Positions 1 through 7,029 of a stretch of DNA of 15,862 bases are shown here, piece by piece (the stretch's first letter is position 1; every line of letters begins with the position of its first letter). Under the pieces are notes generated by a model. That model was not told the origin of the DNA, did no database searches, and saw nothing but the letters and a program-made list of their open reading frames with translations. A program made the position numbers and the translations under genes. The DNA lies in contig WGDG01000248.1 in the NCBI GenBank assembly GCA_015493425.1, positions 1-15,862 on the forward strand, in the 5' to 3' direction. Source of the stretch: Sulfurovum sp. (GTDB lineage Bacteria > Campylobacterota > Campylobacteria > Campylobacterales > Sulfurovaceae).

Positions 1-923
1 AATTTTCAACCAACAACGACCGATTTGAAGGGGCACATACACTCTGCCCGGGGTGTGCCCACTCTATGATCGTCAGAGAGCTGATGAACTGTACCGATGA
101 CAACCTTGTGATCGCTTCCAACACAGGATGTCTGGAAGTCTCCACAGCAGTCTACCCGTTTACATCATGGGATACATCATGGATTCACATTGGTTTTGAA
201 AATGCAGCTACTGCGGTAACAGGTGCAGAAGCAATGTACAAAGCAAGAAAAAGAAAAGGAACACTCAAAGACAATGATGCTCCTGTAAAGTTTGTTGCCT
301 TTGGTGGTGACGGATCTACATTTGACATCGGTTTCCAGTGGCTCTCAGGCGCAATGGAGCGAGGACATGACTTTACCTACATTTGTCTTGACAACGAGAA
401 CTATGCCAACACAGGCGGACAGCGTTCTTCAGCAACACCGATCGGTGCACACACTTCGACTGCACAGGCAGGAACACACTCTTACGGTAAAAAGCAGAAG
501 AAAAAAGACATTGTAGCCATCATGGCAGCACATGATGCACCATATGTTGCACAGCTTGCGCCAAACAAGTGGAAGTCCATGGCAAAAGGGTTCCAGAAAG
601 CACTGGAGACAGAAGGACCATGTTTCATTAACACGGTTTCTCCATGCTGTACAGAGTGGAAATTCGACCCTAAAGATACCATCAATATTACTGACCTGGC
701 AACAGATACACTGATGTTCCCGATTTATGAAATCATTAACGGTCATGAACTGAACATTCTCTACAGACCCAAGAATGTACTTCCTGTTGAAGAGTACCTT
801 GCAGCACAGGGACGCTACAAGCACCTCTTCAAGCCGGAAAACAAGCATGTCATTGAAGAGATTCAGAAAAACATCAACGAATACTGGGAGATGCTGCAGC
901 GTCGTGAAGAAGCGCGCGTATAA
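1..923 (+). CDS. porB: Pyruvate:ferredoxin oxidoreductase beta subunit (PorB), 5' truncated by window edge
   Basis: This is the thiamine-diphosphate and Fe-S subunit of pyruvate synthase/oxidoreductase, which interconverts pyruvate + CoA with acetyl-CoA + CO2 using ferredoxin or flavodoxin in the cytoplasm. The frame is open to the window's left edge (codons from base 3). The ATG at 66 is internal, because the diagnostic CPGCAH motif (45-62) lies upstream of it. That motif gives two cysteine ligands of the 4Fe-4S cluster; the others are probably the NTGC cysteine at 129 and one of the CC pair at 645-650. The ThDP/Mg motif is GDG at 306-314 followed by NENYANTGGQ at 393-422. The C-terminus is intact. 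In Campylobacterota this enzyme has separate gamma, delta, alpha and beta subunits, with beta last, so alpha should lie just outside the window. Recognition is strong. Confidence 0.95.
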   Translation, partial: FSTNNDRFEGAHTLCPGCAHSMIVRELMNCTDDNLVIASNTGCLEVSTAVYPFTSWDTSWIHIGFENAATAVTGAEAMYKARKRKGTLKDNDAPVKFVAFGGDGSTFDIGFQWLSGAMERGHDFTYICLDNENYANTGGQRSSATPIGAHTSTAQAGTHSYGKKQKKKDIVAIMAAHDAPYVAQLAPNKWKSMAKGFQKALETEGPCFINTVSPCCTEWKFDPKDTINITDLATDTLMFPIYEIINGHELNILYRPKNVLPVEEYLAAQGRYKHLFKPENKHVIEEIQKNINEYWEMLQRREEARV

Positions 924-972
924 ATACGCAGCTTCTGCATATCTTTCACCGAACGGCTTTGTTCCGTTCGGT
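909..972 (+). terminator. Two hairpins at the end of porB
   Basis: The first stem spans the porB stop codon: GAAGC (909-913) and GCGTA (916-920) pair with TACGC (925-929) and GCTTC (931-935). The second is a perfect 9-bp stem, ACCGAACGG (948-956) with CCGTTCGGT (964-972), and a 7-nt loop. No clean U tract follows, so this may be a transcript-end stabiliser or a weak intrinsic terminator. Confidence 0.5.
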
Positions 973-1071
973 CACTTAGAGTGAAGTCATCTTCCTTGTT
1001 TTATCCTCGCCGTTCCTAAAATCTGCACCAAATCTAAACTTTTCTATCACTATTTAATCATTTTTTTGAAA

Positions 1072-1106
1072 ACTATTCACTATTTACTATTCACTGTTTA
1101 CTTTTT
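1072..1106. repeat. Heptamer-period array, locus 1 (ACTATTC family)
   Basis: Five consecutive 7-bp units: ACTATTC (1072-1078), ACTATTT (1079-1085), ACTATTC (1086-1092), ACTGTTT (1093-1099), ACTTTTT (1100-1106). The first four differ by one or two bases and the last has drifted. ACTATTC is the exact reverse complement of the GAATAGT unit at 3434-3447. The array fills the -35 side of the luxS promoter. Confidence 0.7.
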
Positions 1107-1116
1107 CCGTTATAAT
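1086..1116 (+). promoter_or_regulatory. luxS promoter
   Basis: A consensus -10 TATAAT at 1111-1116 is preceded by T-rich DNA with no -35 box, the usual layout of the housekeeping promoter in Campylobacterota. Transcription would begin near 1123, giving a leader of about 20 nt with the ribosome site AAGGAAAG (1131-1138) before the luxS ATG. Confidence 0.65.
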
Positions 1117-1142
1117 TTGAAAAATTACAGAAGGAAAGTTTT

Positions 1143-1673
1143 ATGCCACTTTTAGACAGTTTTACCGTTGACCATACCAAGATGATCGCACCTGCTGTGC
1201 GTGTTGCCAAAAAGATGAAAACACCGTGCGGTGATGATATTACCGTATTTGACCTGCGTTTCACGATACCCAACAAAGAGCGTCTTTCTGCCAAAGGGAT
1301 ACACACGCTTGAGCACCTTTTTGCAGGCTTCATGCGAGAGCATCTCAATTCAAAAAAGGTAGAGATCATTGATATTTCACCTATGGGATGTAGAACCGGC
1401 TTTTACATGTCACTGCTTGGGACACCGTCTGAAAAAAAGGTAGCCAAGGCATGGGAGGCGTCAATGAAAGATGTACTTGCAGTCAAAAGTGAATCGGACA
1501 TTCCCGAGCTTAACCTCTATCAGTGCGGTACGTGTAAAATGCATTCACTCAAGGCGGCACAAAAGATTGCCAAAAAAGTACTCAAACGCGGTATCGGGAT
1601 TATGAACAACAAGGAACTCAAGTTGAGTAAAAAAGAGTTGAAACAGATCGCCAAAGAGGGGAATGTATGCTGA
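1143..1673 (+). CDS. luxS: S-ribosylhomocysteine lyase LuxS
   Basis: LuxS cleaves S-ribosylhomocysteine to homocysteine and DPD, the precursor of autoinducer-2. It recycles the product of SAM-dependent methylation and, in some species, supplies a quorum signal. The 176-aa product has the full family signature: HTLEHLFAGFMR, with His54 and His58 as metal ligands and Glu57 as a general base; the catalytic cysteine in MGCRTGFY (Cys83); and the third metal ligand Cys128 in CGTCKMHSL. Length is slightly above the usual ~155-170 aa because of a Lys-rich C-terminal tail. The ATG at 1143 has a good ribosome site and its own promoter. The next gene overlaps its 3' end by 7 bp. Identification is secure; a signalling role cannot be judged from sequence. 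Confidence 0.97.
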   Translation: MPLLDSFTVDHTKMIAPAVRVAKKMKTPCGDDITVFDLRFTIPNKERLSAKGIHTLEHLFAGFMREHLNSKKVEIIDISPMGCRTGFYMSLLGTPSEKKVAKAWEASMKDVLAVKSESDIPELNLYQCGTCKMHSLKAAQKIAKKVLKRGIGIMNNKELKLSKKELKQIAKEGNVC

Positions 1674-1975
1674 TATGGATTCCTGTCGACGGTGAAAACG
1701 GAAATGCATCGAAGATCGTACCACAGCTTGAGGCAAAGAAATGGGCACTTGTGGACTTTGAAGAAGGAGTCGTCAAGTCAATTGCCTTTTACAGTACGAT
1801 TGAAGAACTTGGAGGTGAATGGGTTGACTTTATTATCCTTTCCCACAAATTTGAGAACTATCTTGACTATATGAATGAAGGCATGATGGTGCTGGTCGTG
1901 CGTGAGGGACAGGAGACGATCGAAGAGATCATCGAAGCCTTCAAGTTTAAAGAGCTGGATGAGATAGGACTGTGA
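1667..1975 (+). CDS. Small conserved-looking protein, possibly NifX/dinitrogenase cofactor-like fold
   Basis: A 102-aa cytoplasmic protein with no signal peptide or membrane segment, rather acidic, and without cysteine. The N-terminus (MLIWIPVDGENGNASKIVPQ) recalls the opening of the NifX/NafY/NifB C-terminal family, a strand ending in IPVDGENG followed by a helix and a strand (WALVDFEEG). The match is only to the first ~40 residues and is my inference. The ATG at 1667 lies inside the end of luxS (7-bp overlap), so the two are almost certainly cotranscribed and translationally coupled. No nif genes are in view, and NifX-like folds also occur as stand-alone proteins of unknown function. The function is unknown; that it is a real gene is fairly sure from the coupling and full-length open frame. 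Confidence 0.75.
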   Translation: MLIWIPVDGENGNASKIVPQLEAKKWALVDFEEGVVKSIAFYSTIEELGGEWVDFIILSHKFENYLDYMNEGMMVLVVREGQETIEEIIEAFKFKELDEIGL

Positions 1976-1978
1976 TAA

Positions 1979-2013
1979 AATTAGAAATTAGAAATTAGAA
2001 ATTAGAAATTGGG
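1979..2013. repeat. Heptamer array, locus 2 (AATTAGA x4)
   Basis: Four perfect tandem copies of AATTAGA (1979-1985, 1986-1992, 1993-1999, 2000-2006), then a degenerate AATTGGG (2007-2013). It occupies the whole spacer between the luxS-linked gene and the methyltransferase gene and runs into the latter's initiation region. No stop-free frame crosses it into the methyltransferase, since TAG at 2003-2005 is in that frame. Confidence 0.9.
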
Positions 2014-2020
2014 GTGTGGT

Positions 2021-2785
2021 TTGTATGATGAGACGCTAAGAGGGCAGAAAGAGACCATTGTCAGTGATGACGGTTCCTTAACGCTCTATTCCAAGGAGTT
2101 TAACGAATCCTATCATTCCCCCAAAGACGGTGCATTACGGGAGAGTCTCAACAAGCATGTCATTCCCGCTTTTTTGCTGCACAAGGGCAAGAGCTCTTTG
2201 CGTATACTTGACATCTGTTACGGACTTGGCTACAACACGCTGGCGACGCTTCACTACATACAAATGCACAATATGGATACCAGAGTAGAGATTATCTCAC
2301 CGGAGTTTGACGAAGCCTTGGTGCGATCGCTGAAAGATTTTGAATATCCTGCCGAGTTTGAATCACTGCATACCATTATTAAAGATCTGTCAAACAACTT
2401 TGTCTATGAAGATGAACAATTTAAAATAACCATTCTCATCGGTGATGCCAGAGAGACGATTCCTCAGTTGGTTCCCGATCAAATCGATATAGTCTACCAG
2501 GATGCGTTCAGCCCAAAGGTCAATCCGATGCTCTGGACACGGGAGTGGTTCGCCGATATCCGTGCACTTTGCAGAGAAGATGCAGTACTTACAACCTATT
2601 CGACCGCGGCAGCGACAAGAATGGGGCTGTATGAGAATGGATTTGAACTTCACTATTACGATGCGCCGGACACCAGGCGCTCACTTATTGCATCACCGAA
2701 AAAAATTGAGAGCCTTGAATGGATCGATATGGAGCTTAAAAAGCAGCGCAACCCTTATGCCGAAAGTCTCAGGGATCCTCAATAA
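2021..2785 (+). CDS. mnmC: MnmC2-type tRNA U34 methyltransferase (DUF752 family), stand-alone
   Basis: A SAM-dependent methyltransferase resembling the N-terminal domain of MnmC, which in E. coli makes the last step of mnm5(s2)U34 in tRNA by methylating the aminomethyl group. From the chosen start the 254-aa product shows the SAM-binding loop LDICYGLGYNT (about residues 63-73), then QDAFSPKVNP followed by LWTREWF, the family's D-x-F-x-P catalytic segment, and a typical end YDAPDTRRSLIASP. The FAD oxidoreductase half of E. coli MnmC is absent, as in other stand-alone versions. The start is uncertain: no ATG is in frame. TTG 2021 has G-rich DNA (GGGGTGTGG) upstream; TTG 2009 is the only earlier option but lies in the AT repeat. 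It fits functionally with mnmG further on. It converges on ribE, overlapping its end by 7 bp. Confidence 0.85.
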   Translation: MYDETLRGQKETIVSDDGSLTLYSKEFNESYHSPKDGALRESLNKHVIPAFLLHKGKSSLRILDICYGLGYNTLATLHYIQMHNMDTRVEIISPEFDEALVRSLKDFEYPAEFESLHTIIKDLSNNFVYEDEQFKITILIGDARETIPQLVPDQIDIVYQDAFSPKVNPMLWTREWFADIRALCREDAVLTTYSTAAATRMGLYENGFELHYYDAPDTRRSLIASPKKIESLEWIDMELKKQRNPYAESLRDPQ

Positions 2786-3396
2786 CTCATTGTAATCGCA
2801 TCAATCTCATTCCACCCCATACTCTGTTTTTTTGATCTGTGTTTAAGAATATGGTCAATATAGCGTGCGAACATATCGGTTTCGATGTTTACTTTGGTAC
2901 CTTTTTTATAGGTATGGATAAGGGTGTTTTCAAGCGTATGGGGAATGATAGTGATTCGAAAACGGTCATCGTAAACATCGTTGACTGTCAGTGAAATACC
3001 ATCAATAGTGATGGAGCCTTTGGGAATGATATGGGCAATACATTCTGTAGGTACCTTAATGATATAATCAGTACCGTTTTCCCGTTTGACAATTTCGGTA
3101 ACCTCTCCCATGCAGTCTACATGCCCCTGAACAATATGCCCTTCAAACCGGTCGCTCATCTGCATGGCAGGTTCAATATGTACTTTACCTTTGAGTTTAC
3201 TCTCATCAATTACCGCACGTGTCTCATCAGCCAATTCCAGATCAAAACCGTCAGGATTTACTTTGATAACGGTCAGGCAGACGCCGTTGACAGCGATGGA
3301 ATCACCCAGTTTTGCCCTGTGTGCTGACTGGATGCTCAGAATATTGTTTCGGTATGCTTTGACTTTTCCGATTTCACGAATGAGGCCGGTGAACAT
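2779..3396 (-). CDS. ribE: Riboflavin synthase alpha chain
   Basis: It catalyses the dismutation of two 6,7-dimethyl-8-ribityllumazine molecules to riboflavin, the last step of the pathway in the cytoplasm. The 205-aa product begins with the diagnostic MFTGLI and contains two homologous lumazine-binding halves: the first with SIAVNGVCLTV and GHIVQGHVD, the second with SITIDGISLTVNDV and IIPHTLENT. Length matches the family (~200-215 aa). The ATG at 3396 has AGAAAGG upstream on the minus strand. The gene is a single unit pointing left, convergent with the MnmC2-like gene and divergent from mnmG. The C-terminal tail (about 25 residues, ending DAITMSY) is longer than the core fold requires. Other riboflavin genes are not in view. 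Secure identification. Confidence 0.96.
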   Translation of the reverse strand: MFTGLIREIGKVKAYRNNILSIQSAHRAKLGDSIAVNGVCLTVIKVNPDGFDLELADETRAVIDESKLKGKVHIEPAMQMSDRFEGHIVQGHVDCMGEVTEIVKRENGTDYIIKVPTECIAHIIPKGSITIDGISLTVNDVYDDRFRITIIPHTLENTLIHTYKKGTKVNIETDMFARYIDHILKHRSKKQSMGWNEIDAITMSY

Positions 3397-3419
3397 CAGT
3401 GGCCTTTCTGGGGGCGAAT

Positions 3420-3447
3420 GAATGTTGAATGTTGAATAGTGAATAGT
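3420..3447. repeat. Heptamer array, locus 3 (GAATGTT x2, GAATAGT x2)
   Basis: Four exact 7-bp units in two pairs: GAATGTT (3420-3426, 3427-3433) and GAATAGT (3434-3440, 3441-3447), with a partial GAAT at 3416-3419. GAATAGT is the reverse complement of the ACTATTC unit of the array upstream of luxS. It lies in the ribE/mnmG divergent spacer, probably inside the ribE leader. Confidence 0.88.
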
Positions 3448-3454
3448 TTAAAAT

Positions 3455-3470
3455 TCATGAAATATAGTCC
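3455..3470 (-). promoter_or_regulatory. Possible ribE promoter
   Basis: On the minus strand a TATATT (bases 3461-3466) is the best -10 candidate ahead of ribE. Transcription would start near 3455 and run through the heptamer array before the ATG. The match is moderate and there is no -35 box. Confidence 0.35.
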
Positions 3471-3498
3471 CTTATGAAATTTGGATATAATTCGCCAA
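3470..3498 (+). promoter_or_regulatory. mnmG promoter
   Basis: A consensus -10 TATAAT (3486-3491) follows AT-rich DNA without a clear -35. The start would be near 3498, giving a ~65-nt leader. In that leader GGGTA (3528-3532) can pair with TACCC (3544-3548), and GGAG (3524-3527) with CTCC (3533-3536). Confidence 0.6.
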
Positions 3499-3563
3499 TT
3501 ATAGCAAATTATAGATTGATGATGGAGGGGTACTCCTGATGGATACCCACATAAAGGTAAAAA

Positions 3564-5438
3564 ATGGATTATGATGTCATAGTAATTGGTGGCGGACATG
3601 CCGGGATAGAGGCATCGCTTGCAAGTGCGCGGATAGGCGTGAAGACTCTTTTAATTACCATACTTGTTGAACAGATCGGTGCCAGTTCGTGTAATCCGGC
3701 TATCGGAGGACTTGCAAAAGGGCATTTGGTGCGCGAGGTCGATGCACTTGGGGGTGAGATGGGACTCTGTACCGATGCGACAGGTATACAGTTTCGTACT
3801 CTTAATGCTTCCAAGGGACCTGCAGTTCGCGGTACACGTGCGCAGATCGATATGGATAACTACCGTGAGTATATGCGTACAGTGGTGCTTAATACAGACA
3901 ATCTCGATGTCAAACAGGAGATCGCTGACGGTTTGATTATTGAAAATGGTGAGGTCAAAGGGGTAACGACCCAGCTTGGGAATGCATACCGTGCGAAAAA
4001 GGTTGTCATTACTGCCGGAACCTTTTTGAATGGGCTGATTCATATTGGGGAAAAAAAGCAGACAGCAGGGCGTCAGGGAGAATTTGCTTCTGTGGAACTT
4101 GCAGAATATCTCAAAGCAATCGGTTTGAAAATGGGACGGCTTAAAACAGGTACCTGTGCGCGTATCGATGCCAAATCGGTCGACATCTCTGTCATGGAAG
4201 TACAACCGGGAGATACCCCTCCGCCGCCCTTTTCCTTCAGGACGGACAGAAAAACATTCAATCCAAAGCAGCTTCCCTGCTATGTGACCTATACCAATGA
4301 ACATACCCATGAGATCATTGAGAGCAATTTTTATCGTGCACCGCTCTTTACCGGGCAGATTGACGGTATGGGACCACGTTACTGTCCAAGCATCGAAGAC
4401 AAAGTTAACCGTTTCCGTGACAGACCGCGTCATCAGATTTTTGTCGAGCCGCAGACGATGGATGAGACGGAATATTACATCAATGGTATGAGTACTTCCC
4501 TTCCCATTGACGTGCAGCTTGAGATGGTGCGTTCAGTCAAGGGAATGGAGAATGCCAAGATTGTCCGATATGGGTACGCGATCGAGTATGACTACATTGA
4601 CCCGACTGAGCTGAAACATACGCTGGAAACCAAAAAGATCCCCAATCTCTATATGGCAGGGCAGGTCAATGGAACGACAGGATATGAAGAGGCAGCTGCG
4701 CAGGGACTGGTTGCCGGAGTGAATGCAGCCCTTGCTGTCAAAGGAGAAGAACCGTTTGTGCTTAGACGGGATGAAGCTTATATTGGGGTACTCATCGATG
4801 ATCTGGTCACCAAAGGTACCAAAGAACCCTATAGGATGTTCACTTCCCGTGCGGAGTACCGGTTGCTGTTACGCGAAGACAATGCAGACAGGCGCCTGCT
4901 TTCTCATGCCAAGCGTCTTGGGTTGATGGATGTAGCACACATTCAAAAAGTGGAAGCCAAAGAGACTCAAATAGAAGAGGCATTGACACTTCTCAAAGAA
5001 AATTATGCTACACCGACAAAAGAGTTCCTTGCCAAACTGGAGCAGATCGGTGCACCGAAGATCAACGACAAGACGCTTTGGATCGATGTAATTGCAAGAG
5101 GGGAATTTGACAGAGAAAAGCTGACAACACTGCTGCCGGAGTTTGATAAGTACGATGATGAGGTGATGGAGCAGATTTTGGTTGAGGCAAAGTACTACCG
5201 CTACATTGAAAAGCAGGCACAGCAGATTGCACAGATGAAAGATATGCTTAAGATCAAGATCCCTGAAGGTTTTGATTTTACAACGGTGCAGGGGTTGAGC
5301 AACGAGATTGTCGAGAAGCTTCAAAGTGCAAATCCCCCGACACTTTTTGCTGCATCGGAAATTTCCGGCGTAACCCCCGCATCACTTGAAATTTTACATG
5401 TCTATATTAAAATGAAACAGAAAGGGAAAATGCAATGA
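3564..5438 (+). CDS. mnmG: tRNA uridine-5-carboxymethylaminomethyl modification enzyme MnmG (GidA)
   Basis: The FAD/NADH subunit that, with the GTPase MnmE, adds the (carboxymethyl)aminomethyl group to U34 of tRNAs reading two-fold-degenerate codons. The product is 624 aa, normal for the long GidA form. The dinucleotide-binding motif GGGHAG is at residues 9-14; the SCNPAIGG block follows with Cys43, and the second conserved cysteine is Cys274 in RYCPS. Further signatures are AGQVNGTTGYEEAAAQGL and SRAEYRLLLREDNADRRL; the C-terminal MnmE-binding helical domain is complete. One variation is GIEASLA where most members have GCEAALA. The ATG at 3564 has AAAGG upstream. The next gene begins in an ATGA overlap at 5435. 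The MnmC2-like gene upstream acts later on the same nucleoside. Very secure. Confidence 0.98.
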   Translation: MDYDVIVIGGGHAGIEASLASARIGVKTLLITILVEQIGASSCNPAIGGLAKGHLVREVDALGGEMGLCTDATGIQFRTLNASKGPAVRGTRAQIDMDNYREYMRTVVLNTDNLDVKQEIADGLIIENGEVKGVTTQLGNAYRAKKVVITAGTFLNGLIHIGEKKQTAGRQGEFASVELAEYLKAIGLKMGRLKTGTCARIDAKSVDISVMEVQPGDTPPPPFSFRTDRKTFNPKQLPCYVTYTNEHTHEIIESNFYRAPLFTGQIDGMGPRYCPSIEDKVNRFRDRPRHQIFVEPQTMDETEYYINGMSTSLPIDVQLEMVRSVKGMENAKIVRYGYAIEYDYIDPTELKHTLETKKIPNLYMAGQVNGTTGYEEAAAQGLVAGVNAALAVKGEEPFVLRRDEAYIGVLIDDLVTKGTKEPYRMFTSRAEYRLLLREDNADRRLLSHAKRLGLMDVAHIQKVEAKETQIEEALTLLKENYATPTKEFLAKLEQIGAPKINDKTLWIDVIARGEFDREKLTTLLPEFDKYDDEVMEQILVEAKYYRYIEKQAQQIAQMKDMLKIKIPEGFDFTTVQGLSNEIVEKLQSANPPTLFAASEISGVTPASLEILHVYIKMKQKGKMQ

Positions 5439-6295
5439 TCTATTATTATGCACATACAGGCCACAAAGTTGGACTGGAGAGAGCGAGAAGAGGGGTGACG
5501 GTATTGCGTCAGCTCGAAGCCGCCGGTAGAGAGGTACAGCTTTTGGTCAATGACTTTCGTGCCGGAGTGGCAATGAAAGAGGAACAGGGACTTAAAGACT
5601 ATGTTAATATCGAAACAGTCCAGGACATTGATGCGATCGCCCAGATGGGTGACAGTGTCATCATTGACAGTGATGAAGATGACCACGGCAGACTGGTCAA
5701 GTACTGTGCCGATTTTAAAACGGTCTACCGTTTCGCACATGATGAGAAGGATGTTTCTATTCATGGTGAGACACTTTTCAGACCGGACTGCCAGAATCCG
5801 GAGTGTGAAGAGGCGGTAATTGTCGATACACAGTACTTTGAAAAAACATCCAAAACCGAGAGGGTGCTGTTTTTTCTGCGAGACTACGACCATGACAAAA
5901 CAATCTTGAATAATGCCGATTTCTTTAAGCAGTTCGATATGGAACTATTGTTGGGACATTACTTCTTTGTCAAGTATGAAAATGAACTTGACAAGCTTTT
6001 TGCAATACTGCATGAGCCGGAAGAATACACAGAACTCATTAGCAGCAGTACAACGGTAGTGACAGCATCGGCACAGACGGCAGTTGAAGCAAAAGCAAGT
6101 GGAGCCAGGGTGATCTTCATGCTGTTGGATAATCAGATACCGCTCTATCCGGTAAAACTTTTGGAAGCGTTTGGTATCACTGTTGTTGAGGGTTTTGATG
6201 TAGATGCACTCAATATGGCATTGAATAAGGAAAACCCGGAAGCAAGAAAATCATTGCATGCCTTTTTGGCTGATTCTCTGTTGAAAGAGCTTTAA
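5435..6295 (+). CDS. Unrecognised protein with GT-B/PseG-like features
   Basis: A 286-aa soluble protein with no signal peptide. It opens with YYYAHTGHKVGLERARRGVTVL, a strand, Gly-rich loop and helix that recalls the start of MurG/PseG-like nucleotide-sugar glycosyltransferases (G-x-G-H-x-x-R). Near residues 202-230 a stretch with SSSTTVVTASAQTAVEAK and then GARVIFMLL resembles the second Rossmann domain of PseG-type enzymes, where a Ser/Thr-rich loop binds the nucleotide and a conserved Glu follows. The middle has RPDCQNPECEEA with two cysteines. I infer a GT-B-like fold only from these patterns; substrate and reaction are unknown. It overlaps mnmG by 4 bp (ATGA), so expression is coupled to mnmG, and a hairpin follows 22 bp after its stop. 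It might belong to surface-polysaccharide or flagellin glycosylation, but no such genes are nearby. Confidence 0.75.
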   Translation: MIYYYAHTGHKVGLERARRGVTVLRQLEAAGREVQLLVNDFRAGVAMKEEQGLKDYVNIETVQDIDAIAQMGDSVIIDSDEDDHGRLVKYCADFKTVYRFAHDEKDVSIHGETLFRPDCQNPECEEAVIVDTQYFEKTSKTERVLFFLRDYDHDKTILNNADFFKQFDMELLLGHYFFVKYENELDKLFAILHEPEEYTELISSSTTVVTASAQTAVEAKASGARVIFMLLDNQIPLYPVKLLEAFGITVVEGFDVDALNMALNKENPEARKSLHAFLADSLLKEL

Positions 6296-6316
6296 TAAAA
6301 TCCTTAAAAAAACTAT

Positions 6317-6343
6317 AAATTAGGAGTATTATCCTCCTAATTT
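6317..6343. terminator. Terminator after the mnmG operon
   Basis: A perfect 10-bp stem, AAATTAGGAG (6317-6326) with CTCCTAATTT (6334-6343), and a 7-nt loop. A run of seven A lies a few bases upstream (6306-6312) and TTT closes the stem, so it could work in both directions. It sits 22 bp after the stop codon. Confidence 0.7.
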
Positions 6344-6404
6344 ACAATGCGTAACATCTTTTCCTCTTCCCCTGTTTCTTGAGCCGCATCAATCCATTTT
6401 TAAT

Positions 6405-6466
6405 TCATTTATACTACAATTAATGGTTACAAGATTATAACAAATGGTTAACAACATTATAACGAA
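6405..6466 (+). promoter_or_regulatory. petABC promoter region with two GTTA/TAAC dyads
   Basis: Candidate -10 boxes are TATACT (6410-6415) and TATAAC (6436-6441). The region holds two similar ~21-bp units, starting GGTTA at 6425 and 6446, each ending in ATTATAAC. In each, GTTA and TAAC form an inverted pair with 8 or 9 bases between (6426-6441 and 6447-6463). A regulator binding site is possible; the factor is unknown. Confidence 0.5.
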
Positions 6467-6476
6467 AGGAAAAGCT

Positions 6477-7019
6477 ATGGCTAACAACAACGGTCGTCGT
6501 GACTTTATGGGCAAGGCCTTGGGCGGATTTACCGCTCTGGGCGGGCTTGGTGCACTTTATGCGATGAAGCGTACATGGGATCCTCTGCCAAGCGTCAAAG
6601 CAGCGGGATTTACTACATTGAACATGAAAGAGTATAAAGAGGGGCAGCTTGTCACTGAAAAGTGGAGAGGGAAACCGATCTTTGTACTTAAGCAGAGTCC
6701 TGCTACAGTCGAGAAACTTAAAAAAGAGAAACCGGGTGATCTGAAGCGTCTGATCAAAGTTGGTGATGCACACTATACAGTATGTGTCGGTCTTTGTACC
6801 CACTTGGGATGTATTCCGGGATTCCGTCCGGAAGAACAGGACTTCCTTTGTGCCTGTCACGGAGGAATGTATGATATTACCGCACAGGTAACCAAAGCGC
6901 CACCACCACGCGGGTTGGATATTCCTCCGTTTAGAATTGATGGTGAAAAGCTTGTTTTGGGTGAAGAAGGCCCTGAGTATAAAAAGATGCTTGAAGACGG
7001 CATCACAATGCCGGTATAA
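6477..7019 (+). CDS. petA: Ubiquinol/menaquinol-cytochrome c reductase, Rieske iron-sulfur subunit
   Basis: The 2Fe-2S subunit of the cytochrome bc1 complex, moving electrons from quinol to cytochrome c1 on the periplasmic side. I chose ATG 6477, which gives 180 aa and has AAAGGAAAAG just upstream; the in-frame ATG at 6444 would add 11 residues and lies in the promoter repeats with no ribosome site. The N-terminus has a twin-arginine signal (GRRDFMGKA) followed by a hydrophobic Gly/Ala helix (about residues 10-28), as expected for a Tat-exported, membrane-anchored Rieske protein. Cluster motifs are CTHLGC (107-112) and CACHGG (125-130): ligands Cys107, His109, Cys125, His128 and a likely disulfide Cys112-Cys127. 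petB follows after 10 bases. Confidence 0.96.
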   Translation: MANNNGRRDFMGKALGGFTALGGLGALYAMKRTWDPLPSVKAAGFTTLNMKEYKEGQLVTEKWRGKPIFVLKQSPATVEKLKKEKPGDLKRLIKVGDAHYTVCVGLCTHLGCIPGFRPEEQDFLCACHGGMYDITAQVTKAPPPRGLDIPPFRIDGEKLVLGEEGPEYKKMLEDGITMPV

Positions 7020-7029
7020 GGGGGCATAA

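Noticed and set aside
66..68. ATG 66 as the start of porB
   Set aside because: The essential CPGCAH cluster motif lies upstream in the same open frame, so the gene begins outside the window.
3651..4433. 260-aa open frame on the minus strand inside mnmG
   Set aside because: It lies fully opposite the strongly conserved mnmG coding sequence and its translation shows no domain or reasonable composition; it is a shadow frame.
6444..6446. ATG 6444 as the petA start
   Set aside because: No ribosome site, lies within promoter-like repeats, and ATG 6477 has AAAGGAAAAG upstream and places the twin-arginine motif near the N-terminus.
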